Origin: a virus
IMG/VR virus record: IMGVR_UViG_3300021142_000008
Location: 1-64,000 of that record
DNA: 64,000 nucleotides
Direction: 5' to 3' (one strand)
The notes under the pieces were generated by a model. The model did not search any database. It worked only from the letters and a program-made list of their open reading frames with translations, and was not told the origin of the DNA. The position numbers and the translations under genes are program-made. Positions 9,604 to 16,245 of the stretch are shown piece after piece. Positions within the stretch are counted from its first letter, which is position 1. Each line of letters opens with the position of its first letter.

Positions 9604-9628
9604 TGAGGGAGTGGATTTCGCCACTCCC
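9604..9628 (-). terminator. Intercistronic hairpin
   Basis: A strong inverted repeat (GGGAGTGG / CCACTCCC, loop ATTTCG) lies between two leftward genes. It has no U-run on the minus strand, so it may be an RNA-processing or mRNA-stability hairpin rather than a full terminator. Confidence 0.45.
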
Positions 9629-9637
9629 TTAGATCCC

Positions 9638-10021
9638 TTAATCAACTTTTTTTAAAGAGCGCTTAGACTTTTCTTTTGCATCAAGCTCAGCTTTAGCTAC
9701 TTGCTCTTGTGTTGGTATCATCACTTGATCACCAACTTTTAATCCTTCATCAACAAGCTCTGGATTGTTATCAAGATCTTCTTGTGTGATGGTGTGTAAA
9801 TTACCTGGAGGTGTTTGTTGTTTAGGACCAGCCATAGCTTGACCAATAAATCCTAACGCTTCAATCTCTTTGGCTCTACATACAGCAAGTTCCATATTAG
9901 CCTTAGCTAAACGAACTTGTAACTCTTTCACTTCTATTTGATCATTTAGCATTGCTATGATCTCTTCTTTACTAGGAGCCTTTGATTCTTCAGGCTTGTC
10001 TAAAAATTGTCCTTCTGACAT
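9638..10021 (-). CDS. Hypothetical protein with coiled coil
   Basis: 127 aa. N-terminal acidic/proline stretch, a helical coiled coil (IEVKELQVRLAKANMELAVC) at about residues 29-60, a Gln/Pro linker, and a charged Lys-rich end. Small virion or assembly protein by context; not recognised. Confidence 0.68.
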   Translation of the reverse strand: MSEGQFLDKPEESKAPSKEEIIAMLNDQIEVKELQVRLAKANMELAVCRAKEIEALGFIGQAMAGPKQQTPPGNLHTITQEDLDNNPELVDEGLKVGDQVMIPTQEQVAKAELDAKEKSKRSLKKVD

Positions 10022-10032
10022 ATGTGTTGGTT

Positions 10033-10323
10033 TTATAATTCTAAATCTTTTTCTTTTCCTACAGATCCTTCAGTCATGTATTCAAACCAGATTTTTTCAA
10101 ACTTCTTATACGGTGTGTCTATAATAAAAGATCTTGTATCCATATAAATAGTTGTGCATCCATAGTTCCAATCATCAGGATCATCTGATGTCAACTTAAT
10201 AACAGTGACGGTGTCCAGAAGAAAAGCAAATGGAAGCCATACACTAGAACTCTGTCCTAACAATTGTTCTGTAGCTTCATCATGGCGGCTACACTCGGCC
10301 TTACAGCGATGTATCATTAGCAT
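10033..10323 (-). CDS. Hypothetical protein
   Basis: 96 aa, with His/Cys residues near the N-terminus (MIHRCKAECSRHDEATEQ) and an alpha/beta body. An alternative start at the second Met (10317) would reduce the 23-nt overlap with the upstream gene. Function unknown. Confidence 0.6.
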   Translation of the reverse strand: MLMIHRCKAECSRHDEATEQLLGQSSSVWLPFAFLLDTVTVIKLTSDDPDDWNYGCTTIYMDTRSFIIDTPYKKFEKIWFEYMTEGSVGKEKDLEL

Positions 10324-10522
10324 TCTTTTTATGAGATGTGTGATATTGGTTATAAGATATAAACTGACTTACACTCGATCGTCTTATAATGCTTTCAGCT
10401 AAAAGACGCTCACCGATTCCATCACGGACATCGATTACTGGGACATTTATAGGATCCCCATTTCTGTTGGTTGTCTGGCGGTAGTGACTTAGTTTACCTT
10501 CCATACCTGTTGATGTATTCAT
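10301..10522 (-). CDS. Hypothetical protein, first gene of the leftward packaging unit
   Basis: 73 aa (MNTSTGMEGKLSHYRQTTNR). It is the most upstream gene of the leftward block and follows a TAnnTTTG promoter at 10554-10561. No domain recognised. Confidence 0.6.
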   Translation of the reverse strand: MNTSTGMEGKLSHYRQTTNRNGDPINVPVIDVRDGIGERLLAESIIRRSSVSQFISYNQYHTSHKKNANDTSL

Positions 10523-10553
10523 ACTATAATATACTTAAAAAGTTTAAACTTAG

Positions 10554-10561
10554 CAAATTTA
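10554..10561 (-). promoter_or_regulatory. Bacteroidota-type -7 promoter box
   Basis: Minus strand TAAATTTG, a perfect TAnnTTTG box, about 30 nt before the ATG at 10522. The -33 region is T-rich but lacks a clean TTTG. Likely drives the leftward packaging unit. Confidence 0.5.
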
Positions 10562-10608
10562 TATATATTAAAGTTATCTTTAGAAAGATTGTTTCCACAT
10601 GGGTGTGG

Positions 10609-10648
10609 ATAAAAATAAAAAGTCAAGTATCCTATACAGAATACTTGA
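10609..10648 (-). terminator. Rho-independent terminator of the tRNA cluster
   Basis: Minus strand: TCAAGTAT and ATACTTGA form a perfect 8-bp stem, immediately followed by CTTTTTATTTTT. It lies directly after the last tRNA (His) of the leftward cluster. Confidence 0.8.
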
Positions 10649-10655
10649 CAAATAG

Positions 10656-10727
10656 GGTGACTAGCCGGAACCGAACCGGCACCTTTAGCGCCACAAGCTA
10701 ACACTCTTCCCGTTGAGCTATAGCCAC
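10656..10727 (-). tRNA. tRNA-His (GTG)
   Basis: Full cloverleaf: acceptor GTGGCTA/TAGTCAC, anticodon stem TTAGC/GCTAA with loop TTGTGGC (anticodon GTG), T-loop TTCGGTT. Discriminator C73 as expected for histidine. No encoded CCA. Last tRNA of the six-gene leftward cluster. Confidence 0.88.
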
Positions 10728-10729
10728 AG

Positions 10730-10801
10730 TTCTTCCACTTTGAATCGAACAAAGACTAAGAGCTCCAAAAACTCCTGTACTAACCATTATACCATGGAAG
10801 A
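10730..10801 (-). tRNA. tRNA-Gln (TTG)
   Basis: Acceptor TCTTCCA/TGGAAGA, anticodon arm GGAGT-TTTTGGA-GCTCT with anticodon TTG, T-loop TTCGATT. Two nt from tRNA-His. Confidence 0.85.
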
Positions 10802-10808
10802 ATATAAG

Positions 10809-10880
10809 AGCCTCCTCCGGTACTCGAACCCGGTTTTCCTCTTTACAAGAGAGGCACATCACCGTATATGCTTAGGAGGC
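10809..10880 (-). tRNA. tRNA-Thr (TGT)
   Basis: Acceptor GCCTCCT/AGGAGGC, anticodon stem CCTCT/AGAGG with loop CTTGTAA (anticodon TGT), T-loop TTCGAGT. Odd points: position 8 is A instead of T, and the last T-stem pair is G-A. Confidence 0.8.
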
Positions 10881-10887
10881 GTGTGTT

Positions 10888-10963
10888 GTGGTGAATGTTG
10901 GAATCGAACCTAACTCCTCTGGTTTTTCAGACCAGTGCTTCTACCAAGTTAGCTTATTCACCA
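10888..10963 (-). tRNA. tRNA-Phe (GAA)
   Basis: Acceptor TGGTGAA/TTCACCA, anticodon arm CTGGT-CTGAAAA-ACCAG with anticodon GAA, T-loop TTCGATT. Third gene of the transcript. Confidence 0.85.
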
Positions 10964-10966
10964 TAG

Positions 10967-11038
10967 AGAGAAGTGTTTGAATCGAACAAACGTAGATGGT
11001 TTTGCAGACCATCACCTAAACCACTCGGTCAACCTCTC
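10967..11038 (-). tRNA. tRNA-Cys (GCA)
   Basis: Acceptor GAGAGGT/ACTTCTC, anticodon arm ATGGT-CTGCAAA-ACCAT with anticodon GCA, T-loop TTCGATT. Confidence 0.85.
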
Positions 11039-11047
11039 TTATATTTG

Positions 11048-11119
11048 TAGGGTGGACAGGACTCGAACCTGCACGCACTTGCTCCCAAAGCAAGGGACCT
11101 ACCATTGGTCAACCACCCT
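11048..11119 (-). tRNA. tRNA-Pro (TGG)
   Basis: Acceptor AGGGTGG/CCACCCT, anticodon arm CTTGC-TTTGGGA-GCAAG with anticodon TGG, T-loop TTCGAGT. First gene of the leftward tRNA transcript. Confidence 0.88.
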
Positions 11120-11129
11120 AAATTAAAAA

Positions 11130-11157
11130 TCCCCGGCTCATTTCTGAACCAGGGACA
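11130..11157 (-). terminator. Hairpin ahead of the tRNA cluster
   Basis: Minus strand: CCTGGTTC / GAGCCGGG (loop AGAAAT, with G-T pairs), then GATTTTTAATTT. It lies between the promoter at 11257-11287 and tRNA-Pro, so it could be an attenuator or the end of a short leader RNA. Confidence 0.5.
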
Positions 11158-11256
11158 TATCTTTCACACATATATACACTAGTTCATCATCGTCTTGTAA
11201 AACAAGGCGTTGTCGGAAACTGTTGTGTATGTTGTGTATTCTTTTTCATTACATTA

Positions 11257-11287
11257 CAAAGATAAGGGTATATCTTTTCTCCACCAA
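11257..11287 (-). promoter_or_regulatory. Promoter of the tRNA cluster
   Basis: Minus strand TTTG (11284-11287), 19-nt spacer, TATCTTTG (11257-11264): the full Bacteroidota -33/-7 arrangement. It points toward the six tRNAs. Confidence 0.72.
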
Positions 11288-11314
11288 ATCTTTTTTTATT
11301 TTTCTAAAAAAAAT

Positions 11315-11443
11315 GCCTTCTCAAAGGAAGTGAGACCTCTAAGAAGACAAGTGGTTCTTTACCAGGGGCTAAACTTACATACAGGTTGATGATGCACTGT
11401 TCTACACCACCCTTTTCAATACAGCTTACTCTCTAATAAAGGC
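11315..11443. ncRNA. Candidate structured RNA in the divergent control region
   Basis: Three nested helices can form: GCCTT (11315-11319)/AAGGC (11439-11443); AGTGAG/CTTACT with one wobble; and GTGGT (11351-11355)/ACCAC (11406-11410). Strand unresolved. It lies in the gene-free divergent region between tRNA-Pro and 11995. Confidence 0.35.
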
Positions 11444-11840
11444 GGCCACCACTTACAATATACAAAAATTTTTTTACCCCCTAAAAAAAGATCTTGTAAT
11501 AGAGGATGTTAAGACCCCCCAAGTCAGAAGCCCCGGCTCGGAACTCGCGACCCTGACCCCCTATCAAGTTCAGGGAAAGTCTTTTGAAACAAAACTCCTT
11601 TAGTCTTTGGGAAGGTTTTGGAAGTTTCGCATGTTTCTGAGCTGAGAGTTTTTGTCCTTTAATAATTTAGGAGAAAATCATACAAGATAATCTCTGTAGG
11701 TTGATTCAACATTACGGATCAATACAACTACATATAGAAATGTCAGGGGGAGGGTTATAATGCCGCTTACCCATTTACAAAAGGTTTTCTCTTATAACTT
11801 TGAGATGTAATACCACAACAGCCTTAGTCGGCACCACAAT
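11444..11840. other. Gene-free divergent control region
   Basis: No convincing open frame on either strand. Contents: a C-rich tract around 11510-11560, a perfect hairpin CCCTGA/TCAGGG (11551-11575), and a leader-like GTCCTTTAATAA string near 11655 that recurs before the next two genes. Leftward and rightward transcription diverge here, so control sites or an origin are possible; nothing shown proves either. Confidence 0.4.
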
Positions 11841-11868
11841 AAGCTCCCTTAATTGGGAGCTTACTTTT
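11841..11868 (+). terminator. Terminator-like hairpin before the first rightward gene
   Basis: AAGCTCCC-ttaatt-GGGAGCTT, an 8-bp perfect stem followed by ACTTTTGTTT. It is followed at once by the repeated leader motif at 11881. Confidence 0.65.
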
Positions 11869-11880
11869 GTTTATACGAAC

Positions 11881-11912
11881 ATTCCACTCGCTTTCAGCGA
11901 ACTCCTTTATAA
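11881..11912 (+). promoter_or_regulatory. Repeated leader motif, copy 1
   Basis: ATTCCACT, hairpin CGCT-TTC-AGCG, then ACTCCTTTATAA. The second copy at 12299 keeps both flanks and the loop, while the stem is replaced by CTGC/GCAG, so all four pairs covary. Both copies follow a terminator hairpin and precede a gene by 80-110 nt. Likely an RNA element or processing site. Confidence 0.5.
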
Positions 11913-11994
11913 GCTTAGATATGTTCTGTTTATATTAGATATGTCTTTTAACAAATTAGATATGTCCTTTAACAAATCAACTAAATATATACAC

Positions 11995-12255
11995 ATGTCA
12001 GATCAATATTTTTGTCCTAACTGCGAAAAGATAACAGAAAGACTTCCTCATGAAGCTATAAATACTGAGACTATTTGTATTGAATGTAACGATACATATT
12101 ATATAGAAGATAGTTTATTTCGTCAAAGAACATCCAGAAACATTAAACAACAACAAGCTAACTATCTAAACTCAAAAGATTATTTACAAATGAAAAAGTT
12201 AAAACAAAAAGCTATAGAGATGCGCGTTTTAAATAAAGGGTTAGTAAGCAACTAA
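11995..12255 (+). CDS. Small zinc-finger-like protein
   Basis: 86 aa, starting MSDQYFCPNCEK. Four cysteines in CxxC pairs (CPNC at 7-10, CIEC near 31-34) form a likely zinc ribbon, followed by a basic Gln/Lys-rich helix. A longer frame opens at 11800 but would run through the leader motif, so 11995, after an A/T-rich leader, is preferred. Possibly a transcription-associated factor; inference. Confidence 0.7.
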   Translation: MSDQYFCPNCEKITERLPHEAINTETICIECNDTYYIEDSLFRQRTSRNIKQQQANYLNSKDYLQMKKLKQKAIEMRVLNKGLVSN

Positions 12256-12257
12256 AC

Positions 12258-12288
12258 AAAGAGGAGCCCACAAAGCTCCTCTTTCCTT
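12258..12288 (+). terminator. Rho-independent-type hairpin
   Basis: AAAGAGGAG/CTCCTCTTT, 9 bp, directly after the 11995-12255 gene and before the second copy of the leader motif. The U-run is short. Confidence 0.65.
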
Positions 12289-12298
12289 AGCGGATATA

Positions 12299-12330
12299 TT
12301 CCACTCTGCTTCGCAGCACTCCTTTATAAA
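12299..12330 (+). promoter_or_regulatory. Repeated leader motif, copy 2
   Basis: ATTCCACT, hairpin CTGC-TTC-GCAG, then CACTCCTTTATAA. Same design as copy 1 at 11881 with compensatory changes in every stem pair. Both are later followed by GTCCTTTAACAA and an A-rich leader. Confidence 0.5.
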
Positions 12331-12422
12331 ATTAGGCTTCCGAGTATCTTCTGTTGTAATCAGTGATATAGGTTGTCCTTTAACAAGTCAATTATTTTTA
12401 TTCATATCTAAAACATTTAAAC

Positions 12423-12995
12423 ATGTCAAAGAGAACAAACACACTAAAGATTGTAGGCGTAAACAACTTTAGTCAGACCATTAATGGTAGAGAATACGCT
12501 ATGGTAGAATGTACCACTTCGGACAACAAAACTGTCGAAGTTGCTTTAACTCACAACTTTCTCGAAAGAAAGGGGGTTGACCTAACATTGTTAGATGAAC
12601 TGACAGGTTCATCAATAACAATAGGTAAAGACGAATATCGCGCGGGCGGTACAGGTATTGCTGTCATCACTTCAGCTGAAGACAGAATCGCTAACGTTGT
12701 AGAAGGTAAAACTTATACAGCAGCTAATGGAGATGAAAAGACTTATTCTTTCATCTTGACTAACTCTAATAACATTAGTAACTTTGTAAAAGGCGAGATT
12801 TACAAAGACGCTACTGTTAATATTGTTTCTTCCACTCTTGCAAAAGTTAAAATCGAAGAGAAAAGACTTAAAGGTATAGCAGCTACCAAAGCTAATGCTG
12901 AAAAGCTAAGAGCTCTTAGCGAAAATACTACTAAGCCTGTCGAAGAGAAAGAAGAAGAGTTTGAAGAAGAAATCAAAGAAGAACCTGCGTTCTAA
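12423..12995 (+). CDS. Hypothetical protein with acidic tail
   Basis: 190 aa. Beta-rich N-terminal ~150 residues (INGREYAMVECTTSDNKTVE) and a strongly acidic C-terminus (EEKEEEFEEEIKEEPAF). An acidic tail after a beta-rich domain recalls phage ssDNA-binding proteins or DNA mimics, but no OB-fold signature is certain. Preceded by the second leader motif and followed by a terminator. Confidence 0.75.
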   Translation: MSKRTNTLKIVGVNNFSQTINGREYAMVECTTSDNKTVEVALTHNFLERKGVDLTLLDELTGSSITIGKDEYRAGGTGIAVITSAEDRIANVVEGKTYTAANGDEKTYSFILTNSNNISNFVKGEIYKDATVNIVSSTLAKVKIEEKRLKGIAATKANAEKLRALSENTTKPVEEKEEEFEEEIKEEPAF

Positions 12996-13012
12996 TTTAA
13001 AAGAACACTTAG

Positions 13013-13048
13013 AAGAGCCTAATCTATATGGATTGGGCTCTTTCTTTA
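13013..13048 (+). terminator. Rho-independent terminator
   Basis: AAGAGCC-t-AATC pairs with GATT-g-GGCTCTT, followed by TCTTT. Lies 18 nt after the 12423-12995 gene. Confidence 0.7.
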
Positions 13049-13050
13049 AG

Positions 13051-13134
13051 TTTCACACAACACATCTCGCATATCAGACGAACACAGCTACGCTGTTGAC
13101 GAACACGGAAACGTGTGCCATGTGACATGTGAAA
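13051..13134 (+). ncRNA. Candidate structured RNA
   Basis: Closing stem TTTCACA (13051-13057)/TGTGAAA (13128-13134). Inside are two hairpins, ACAGC-TAC-GCTGT and ACACG-GAAA-CGTGT (a GNRA tetraloop), each introduced by GACGAACAC, a direct repeat. No protein frame covers it convincingly. Confidence 0.48.
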
Positions 13135-13150
13135 TCTGTCTTCTGAAAAT

Positions 13151-13181
13151 ACATAACTCACTGAAAACCAAGGAGTTATGT
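13151..13181 (+). ncRNA. Long hairpin
   Basis: Perfect 9-bp stem ACATAACTC/GAGTTATGT with a 13-nt loop, 17 nt after the previous RNA and about 120 nt before the ParB-like gene. May belong to the same transcript or to the leader of that gene. Confidence 0.4.
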
Positions 13182-13303
13182 GTCTGTGAGAGGGTGGGAA
13201 ACAACACGTCCTCTGTTTCATCAACATATAAAAAGCCTAAGAAAAACCACAAAAAACGCGGATCAGTATAGCTATAACAATAACACATCAAAAAAAAAAG
13301 ACA

Positions 13304-14053
13304 ATGAACATTACAAACTTATTAGGTCAGATTTGTACATTAGGTACAAAAAGCAAACAAGGTTTTAGAATGCTAGAGGGTATTAACAGGAAGGTGATAC
13401 CCAGTCGTGTGACAATGCTAGCTCAATCTGTTGAACAAATGGGTATATGTAGACCTGTTATCGTGGCGCAGATAGACTTTCTTCCTATTCCAGGGCTATA
13501 TGTCATAGATGGTCAGCATCTGTTTCATGCGCTCTTAAGACTTGGTTGTGATATACCATATGTAAAGATGGAGATTAAAACTAAGGAACAACTTGTAGAG
13601 AACTTGGCGCTGTTAAACAATAGTTCTAAGTCTTGGACTCTTGTTGACTATGCCACTGTATGGGCGTATATCAATCCTGATTATAGTAAGCTACTAAAAT
13701 ATCATAGTATATATGATGTGGAGCTTAGTGTATTAGCTAATATACTAAACAGATCTCCAAGACTTTTTGTATTAGGGAGTGTGATAAAGAAAGGTACATT
13801 GGTTATTAAGAATGAGGCCGAGGCGCTTATGATTTTAGATTATCTGACAGATATACTAAGAATCATTCCTAAGAGAAACGTTCATCATGACAATCGTAAA
13901 ATAATTGAAGCCTATGTACAGTTTGTTATGACTAACATATCTACATACAATCATAAGAAGTTTACTAAGTATTTAACTAAGAACCTATCAAGGTTAGAGT
14001 TTGCTAATGTAGACGAAGAGGTTTATGTGGATTTCTTCTCTAAAGGATTATAA
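13304..14053 (+). CDS. ParB/Srx-like domain protein
   Basis: 249 aa. The N-terminal third resembles the ParB/sulfiredoxin fold: an early strand with VIPSRVTMLAQSVEQMG, then RPVIVAQ, and the signature-like VIDGQHLFHALLRLG (near residues 67-81) in place of GxxR. The middle contains SKSWTLVDYATVW, the usual next helix of ParB-like phage proteins. The C-terminus is helical and unassigned. Could bind DNA or act as a nucleotide-dependent regulator. Confidence 0.72.
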   Translation: MNITNLLGQICTLGTKSKQGFRMLEGINRKVIPSRVTMLAQSVEQMGICRPVIVAQIDFLPIPGLYVIDGQHLFHALLRLGCDIPYVKMEIKTKEQLVENLALLNNSSKSWTLVDYATVWAYINPDYSKLLKYHSIYDVELSVLANILNRSPRLFVLGSVIKKGTLVIKNEAEALMILDYLTDILRIIPKRNVHHDNRKIIEAYVQFVMTNISTYNHKKFTKYLTKNLSRLEFANVDEEVYVDFFSKGL

Positions 14054-14071
14054 CATCCGCGACAAAGGATA

Positions 14072-14195
14072 ACGAGCTTTTTGTGTATATCCCCGACTTG
14101 AGAAATCGGGAAGGGGATAATACCTAAACATAGCAAGAGGATGGGTTTGAGGAACCTGTCAAATCTAGAGACTTTAATAAGTCATCAAAGCTCGT
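14072..14195 (+). ncRNA. Candidate structured RNA, four-way junction
   Basis: Closing stem ACGAGCTTT (14072-14080)/AAAGCTCGT (14187-14195), 9 bp. Inner arms: TATCCCC/GGGGATA (7 bp), TTTGA/TCAAA, and GACTT-TAAT-AAGTC. The region 14054-14400 has no protein frame, so this RNA and the next one explain it. Confidence 0.55.
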
Positions 14196-14237
14196 GAAGT
14201 TCGAGTGTAAAAAGGTGTAATCCCTTCTATTTTTTCT

Positions 14238-14298
14238 CACGCATATCTATGTGTGGTTTAAAAGAGCGTGTGTAGGACCAGAGGTCACAAGCTACACA
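14238..14298 (+). ncRNA. Candidate structured RNA
   Basis: CACGC/GCGTG, and a long arm TGTGTAG/CTACACA enclosing GACC-AGA-GGTC. The first two helices share bases, so they may be alternative folds. A terminator follows at 14338. Confidence 0.42.
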
Positions 14299-14337
14299 AA
14301 GAATTTAAACAAAGTGTTCGATTATAGTGAGCATATA

Positions 14338-14363
14338 AGAGGGTGACTATTCCCTCTATTTTT
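14338..14363 (+). terminator. Rho-independent terminator
   Basis: AGAGGG-tgactatt-CCCTCT followed by ATTTTT. Ends the RNA block that begins after the ParB-like gene. Confidence 0.72.
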
Positions 14364-14400
14364 AACATTGTTTTTCATCACCAAAAAAATATATAACACA

Positions 14401-14547
14401 ATGAAAAAGTATTGGGTAATGTTAGGAGCTCAGGTATTTATTATCGGTTCCACAATGAATCTGTCTGCAGGAGAAAAACTCTTTGTAAAAGGAACAGAAG
14501 TAACTGTTGTAGAGAAAGTCTACGTACAGAAAAACCTATTTATTTAA
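14401..14547 (+). CDS. Small secreted or membrane protein
   Basis: 48 aa (MKKYWVMLGAQVFIIGSTMN). Basic start and hydrophobic residues 4-19 resemble a signal peptide or anchor, followed by a short beta-like segment. Leader ATATATAACACA-ATG. Function unknown. Confidence 0.55.
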   Translation: MKKYWVMLGAQVFIIGSTMNLSAGEKLFVKGTEVTVVEKVYVQKNLFI

Positions 14548-14548
14548 T

Positions 14549-14605
14549 GTATTCTTAGATGTGAGCCCTAACATAGACTATTTGTCTACAGGGCTTATGT
14601 CTTTG
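14549..14605 (+). terminator. Hairpin between small genes
   Basis: GAGCCCT/AGGGCTT stem with an inner TAGAC/GTCTA helix; only short T stretches follow. Terminator or processing hairpin. Confidence 0.5.
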
Positions 14606-14624
14606 ACTAAAAACACATCAGTTT

Positions 14625-14747
14625 ATGTGGGAAACATTGAAACAAGGGATTAAAAACAATCCTAAAGTCGCGGCAGCTGGTCTGTCATTAGTATTGACGC
14701 TAGTAGTCTTCTACTGGTTATTATGTAACTTCTTAATTATCGAGTAA
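14625..14747 (+). CDS. Small single-pass membrane protein
   Basis: 40 aa. Residues ~16-38 form one hydrophobic helix (AAAGLSLVLTLVVFYWLLCN). The stop overlaps the next start as TAATG, so translation is coupled to the following lipoprotein. Confidence 0.6.
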   Translation: MWETLKQGIKNNPKVAAAGLSLVLTLVVFYWLLCNFLIIE

Positions 14748-14896
14748 TGAAAAGAAACACAGCGTACAGTCTTTTGTACATATTAACATTATTGGTTGTA
14801 GCAGCTATTATGGCTAGCTGTAACCCAATGATATCCGGTAACACGGGTGGAAGAAATTGTGGAGTGTGGTTTCCAAAACACTTTCACAGAAGATAA
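14747..14896 (+). CDS. Small lipoprotein
   Basis: 49 aa. N-terminal signal with lipobox (LLVVAAIMASC), giving a mature peptide of about 25 residues with two more Cys/Trp-containing turns. Coupled to the membrane peptide before it. May act at the host envelope; inference. Confidence 0.62.
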   Translation: MKRNTAYSLLYILTLLVVAAIMASCNPMISGNTGGRNCGVWFPKHFHRR

Positions 14897-14906
14897 GCAT
14901 TCCTAA

Positions 14907-14952
14907 TAAGAACACGGGCCTGGATTTCTATCCTGGGCTCTTATCTTTTATT
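14907..14952 (+). terminator. Terminator hairpin
   Basis: CGGGCCTGGA pairs with TCCTGGGCTC (some wobble) and is followed by TTATCTTTTATTATT, directly after the lipoprotein gene. Confidence 0.6.
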
Positions 14953-14974
14953 ATTAACACAAAAAACAATAGCT

Positions 14975-15268
14975 ATGTTATTTAGCGTTTACCTGGCTAC
15001 TGAGCCTAATGCATTCAGTGAAACTGTTTGTCAACCGCGCGAGTTCGTAGGAACTGTAGAAGCGGAAACTGTAGGTGTGGCTTATCATAAGACACAAAAC
15101 CTTACAGAAACATGGAACAAAGAAAAACCATGTAGAAGTGTTTCAGTTGGTGACGTCTTAGTAGACGAAAAGTTCAACAAACTAATGGTTATAGGTGTAG
15201 GATTCAGAGATATAACAAGAGAAATATGTCCTGAAACGGACATCACAAGAGATAATATGGCTGGGTAG
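14975..15268 (+). CDS. Hypothetical protein
   Basis: 97 aa, beta-rich (MLFSVYLATEPNAFSETVCQ; later GDVLVDEKFNKLMVIGVGFR). Three to four cysteines. Typical A-rich leader. No domain recognised. Confidence 0.68.
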   Translation: MLFSVYLATEPNAFSETVCQPREFVGTVEAETVGVAYHKTQNLTETWNKEKPCRSVSVGDVLVDEKFNKLMVIGVGFRDITREICPETDITRDNMAG

Positions 15269-15339
15269 ACGACTGGACGTGGAGCGATTTCCCATAGTTA
15301 TTCCCTACCTGGCATATTTTTTAACAAGATTAATGGTGA

Positions 15340-15458
15340 GAAAACCCGGAAGCTTCGGCTGATGGGTTTCCCTAAGACAGCTCATATTTGAGCTCCTATC
15401 ATACTCAATATATAATATATCTATATACTAGTATGATTAGAGCTCATATTTGAGCTCT
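15340..15458 (+). repeat. Array of hairpins with a repeated palindrome
   Basis: AAACCC-GAAGCTTC-GGGTTT is followed by two copies of the palindrome AGCTCATATTTGAGCT (15379-15394 and 15441-15456). Between them a perfect 8-bp inverted repeat, ATCATACT (15398-15405)/AGTATGAT (15430-15437), encloses an AT-only loop. The array fills the gap before the tandem paralogues. Confidence 0.6.
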
Positions 15459-15493
15459 CTTAGTCTCATTATAGTCACAAAATGAGCTTTATT

Positions 15494-15859
15494 ATGAAAG
15501 CTGAAGAACTGGTAATAGGGAATAAGTATGTTCCTATAAAGAAGTCTATTGGTCAACCATTTATGAAAGAAGATGGTGCTTGGTATAAAGCTGTTGGCAA
15601 AGGTCAAAACTTTTTGTATTACCTTGGACCAACTAACGGTGGTAAAAAACATGTTTTTAGTCATGAACAACCGTTTAGTCTTGGTGGAAGAAAAATAGGA
15701 GAATGGTATAACCCTGAAGATGTGGTTGAATATCCTATTATTCACTCATATAAGCCCGATAGAGCCTTTTTAAAAGAAATCTGGAGTATATCTACAGATG
15801 AAGAGAAAAAAGAGCTAGAATCGAAGTTTCCTCATCTTATGTTAAACTACCTTATATGA
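15494..15859 (+). CDS. Tandem paralogue 1, unknown family
   Basis: 121 aa from MKAEELVIGNKYVPIKK; this start (rather than 15482) matches the start of the paralogue that follows. Shared pattern: VxGxKYVPxxKSxG, WxKAxxKGQxFLY, PEDxxxY, FLKEI, KFP near the end. The two genes overlap by ATGA. Function unknown. Confidence 0.72.
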   Translation: MKAEELVIGNKYVPIKKSIGQPFMKEDGAWYKAVGKGQNFLYYLGPTNGGKKHVFSHEQPFSLGGRKIGEWYNPEDVVEYPIIHSYKPDRAFLKEIWSISTDEEKKELESKFPHLMLNYLI

Positions 15860-16224
15860 AAGCACAAGACATAGTAGTGGGAGGAAAATATGTTCCTTTA
15901 CGTAAAAGTGTAGGAGATTCAGAGTTATATGTACATCCTATGGGTGAATGGGCTAAAGCTCAAGCTAAAGGACAACCGTTTCTTTACGCTATAACGAAGT
16001 ATTGGAATACACATACAAATAGTAATATTATAGTATTATCTGTTGAAAATCCAAAGATGGTAGATTACCCTATATCGGATGGTTATGCTCCAGAAGACTT
16101 AATACCTTATACAGAATATTACCCGGACGAAGTATTTCTAAAAGAGATATATGCTATAGTTGATGAGAATCAGCGTCAAGACATGGAGGAAAAGTTTCCT
16201 CTTATTTTTAAACAAACAATCTAA
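15856..16224 (+). CDS. Tandem paralogue 2, unknown family
   Basis: 122 aa (MKAQDIVVGGKYVPLRKSVG). Clearly homologous to 15494-15859 over its full length (KGQPFLY, YAPEDLIPY, VFLKEIYAI, KFPLIFK). Probably from a local duplication; the copies have diverged, so both are probably in use. Confidence 0.75.
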   Translation: MKAQDIVVGGKYVPLRKSVGDSELYVHPMGEWAKAQAKGQPFLYAITKYWNTHTNSNIIVLSVENPKMVDYPISDGYAPEDLIPYTEYYPDEVFLKEIYAIVDENQRQDMEEKFPLIFKQTI

Positions 16225-16245
16225 GTGGTTGTAAATCAACGAGTT

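Noticed and set aside
9604-9628. Hairpin as a strong terminator of the packaging operon
   Set aside because: No U-run on the transcribed strand; downstream genes would need another promoter that I do not see.
10519-10752. Frames overlapping the tRNA cluster
   Set aside because: They translate tRNA sequence.
13024-13291. Two leftward open frames in the gap before the ParB-like gene
   Set aside because: They cover the inverted repeats of the proposed RNA, have unusual composition (many Cys, His, Arg) and run against the operon.
15379-15456. Repeated palindrome as a CRISPR array
   Set aside because: Only two copies, palindromic, no regular spacers and no cas genes.
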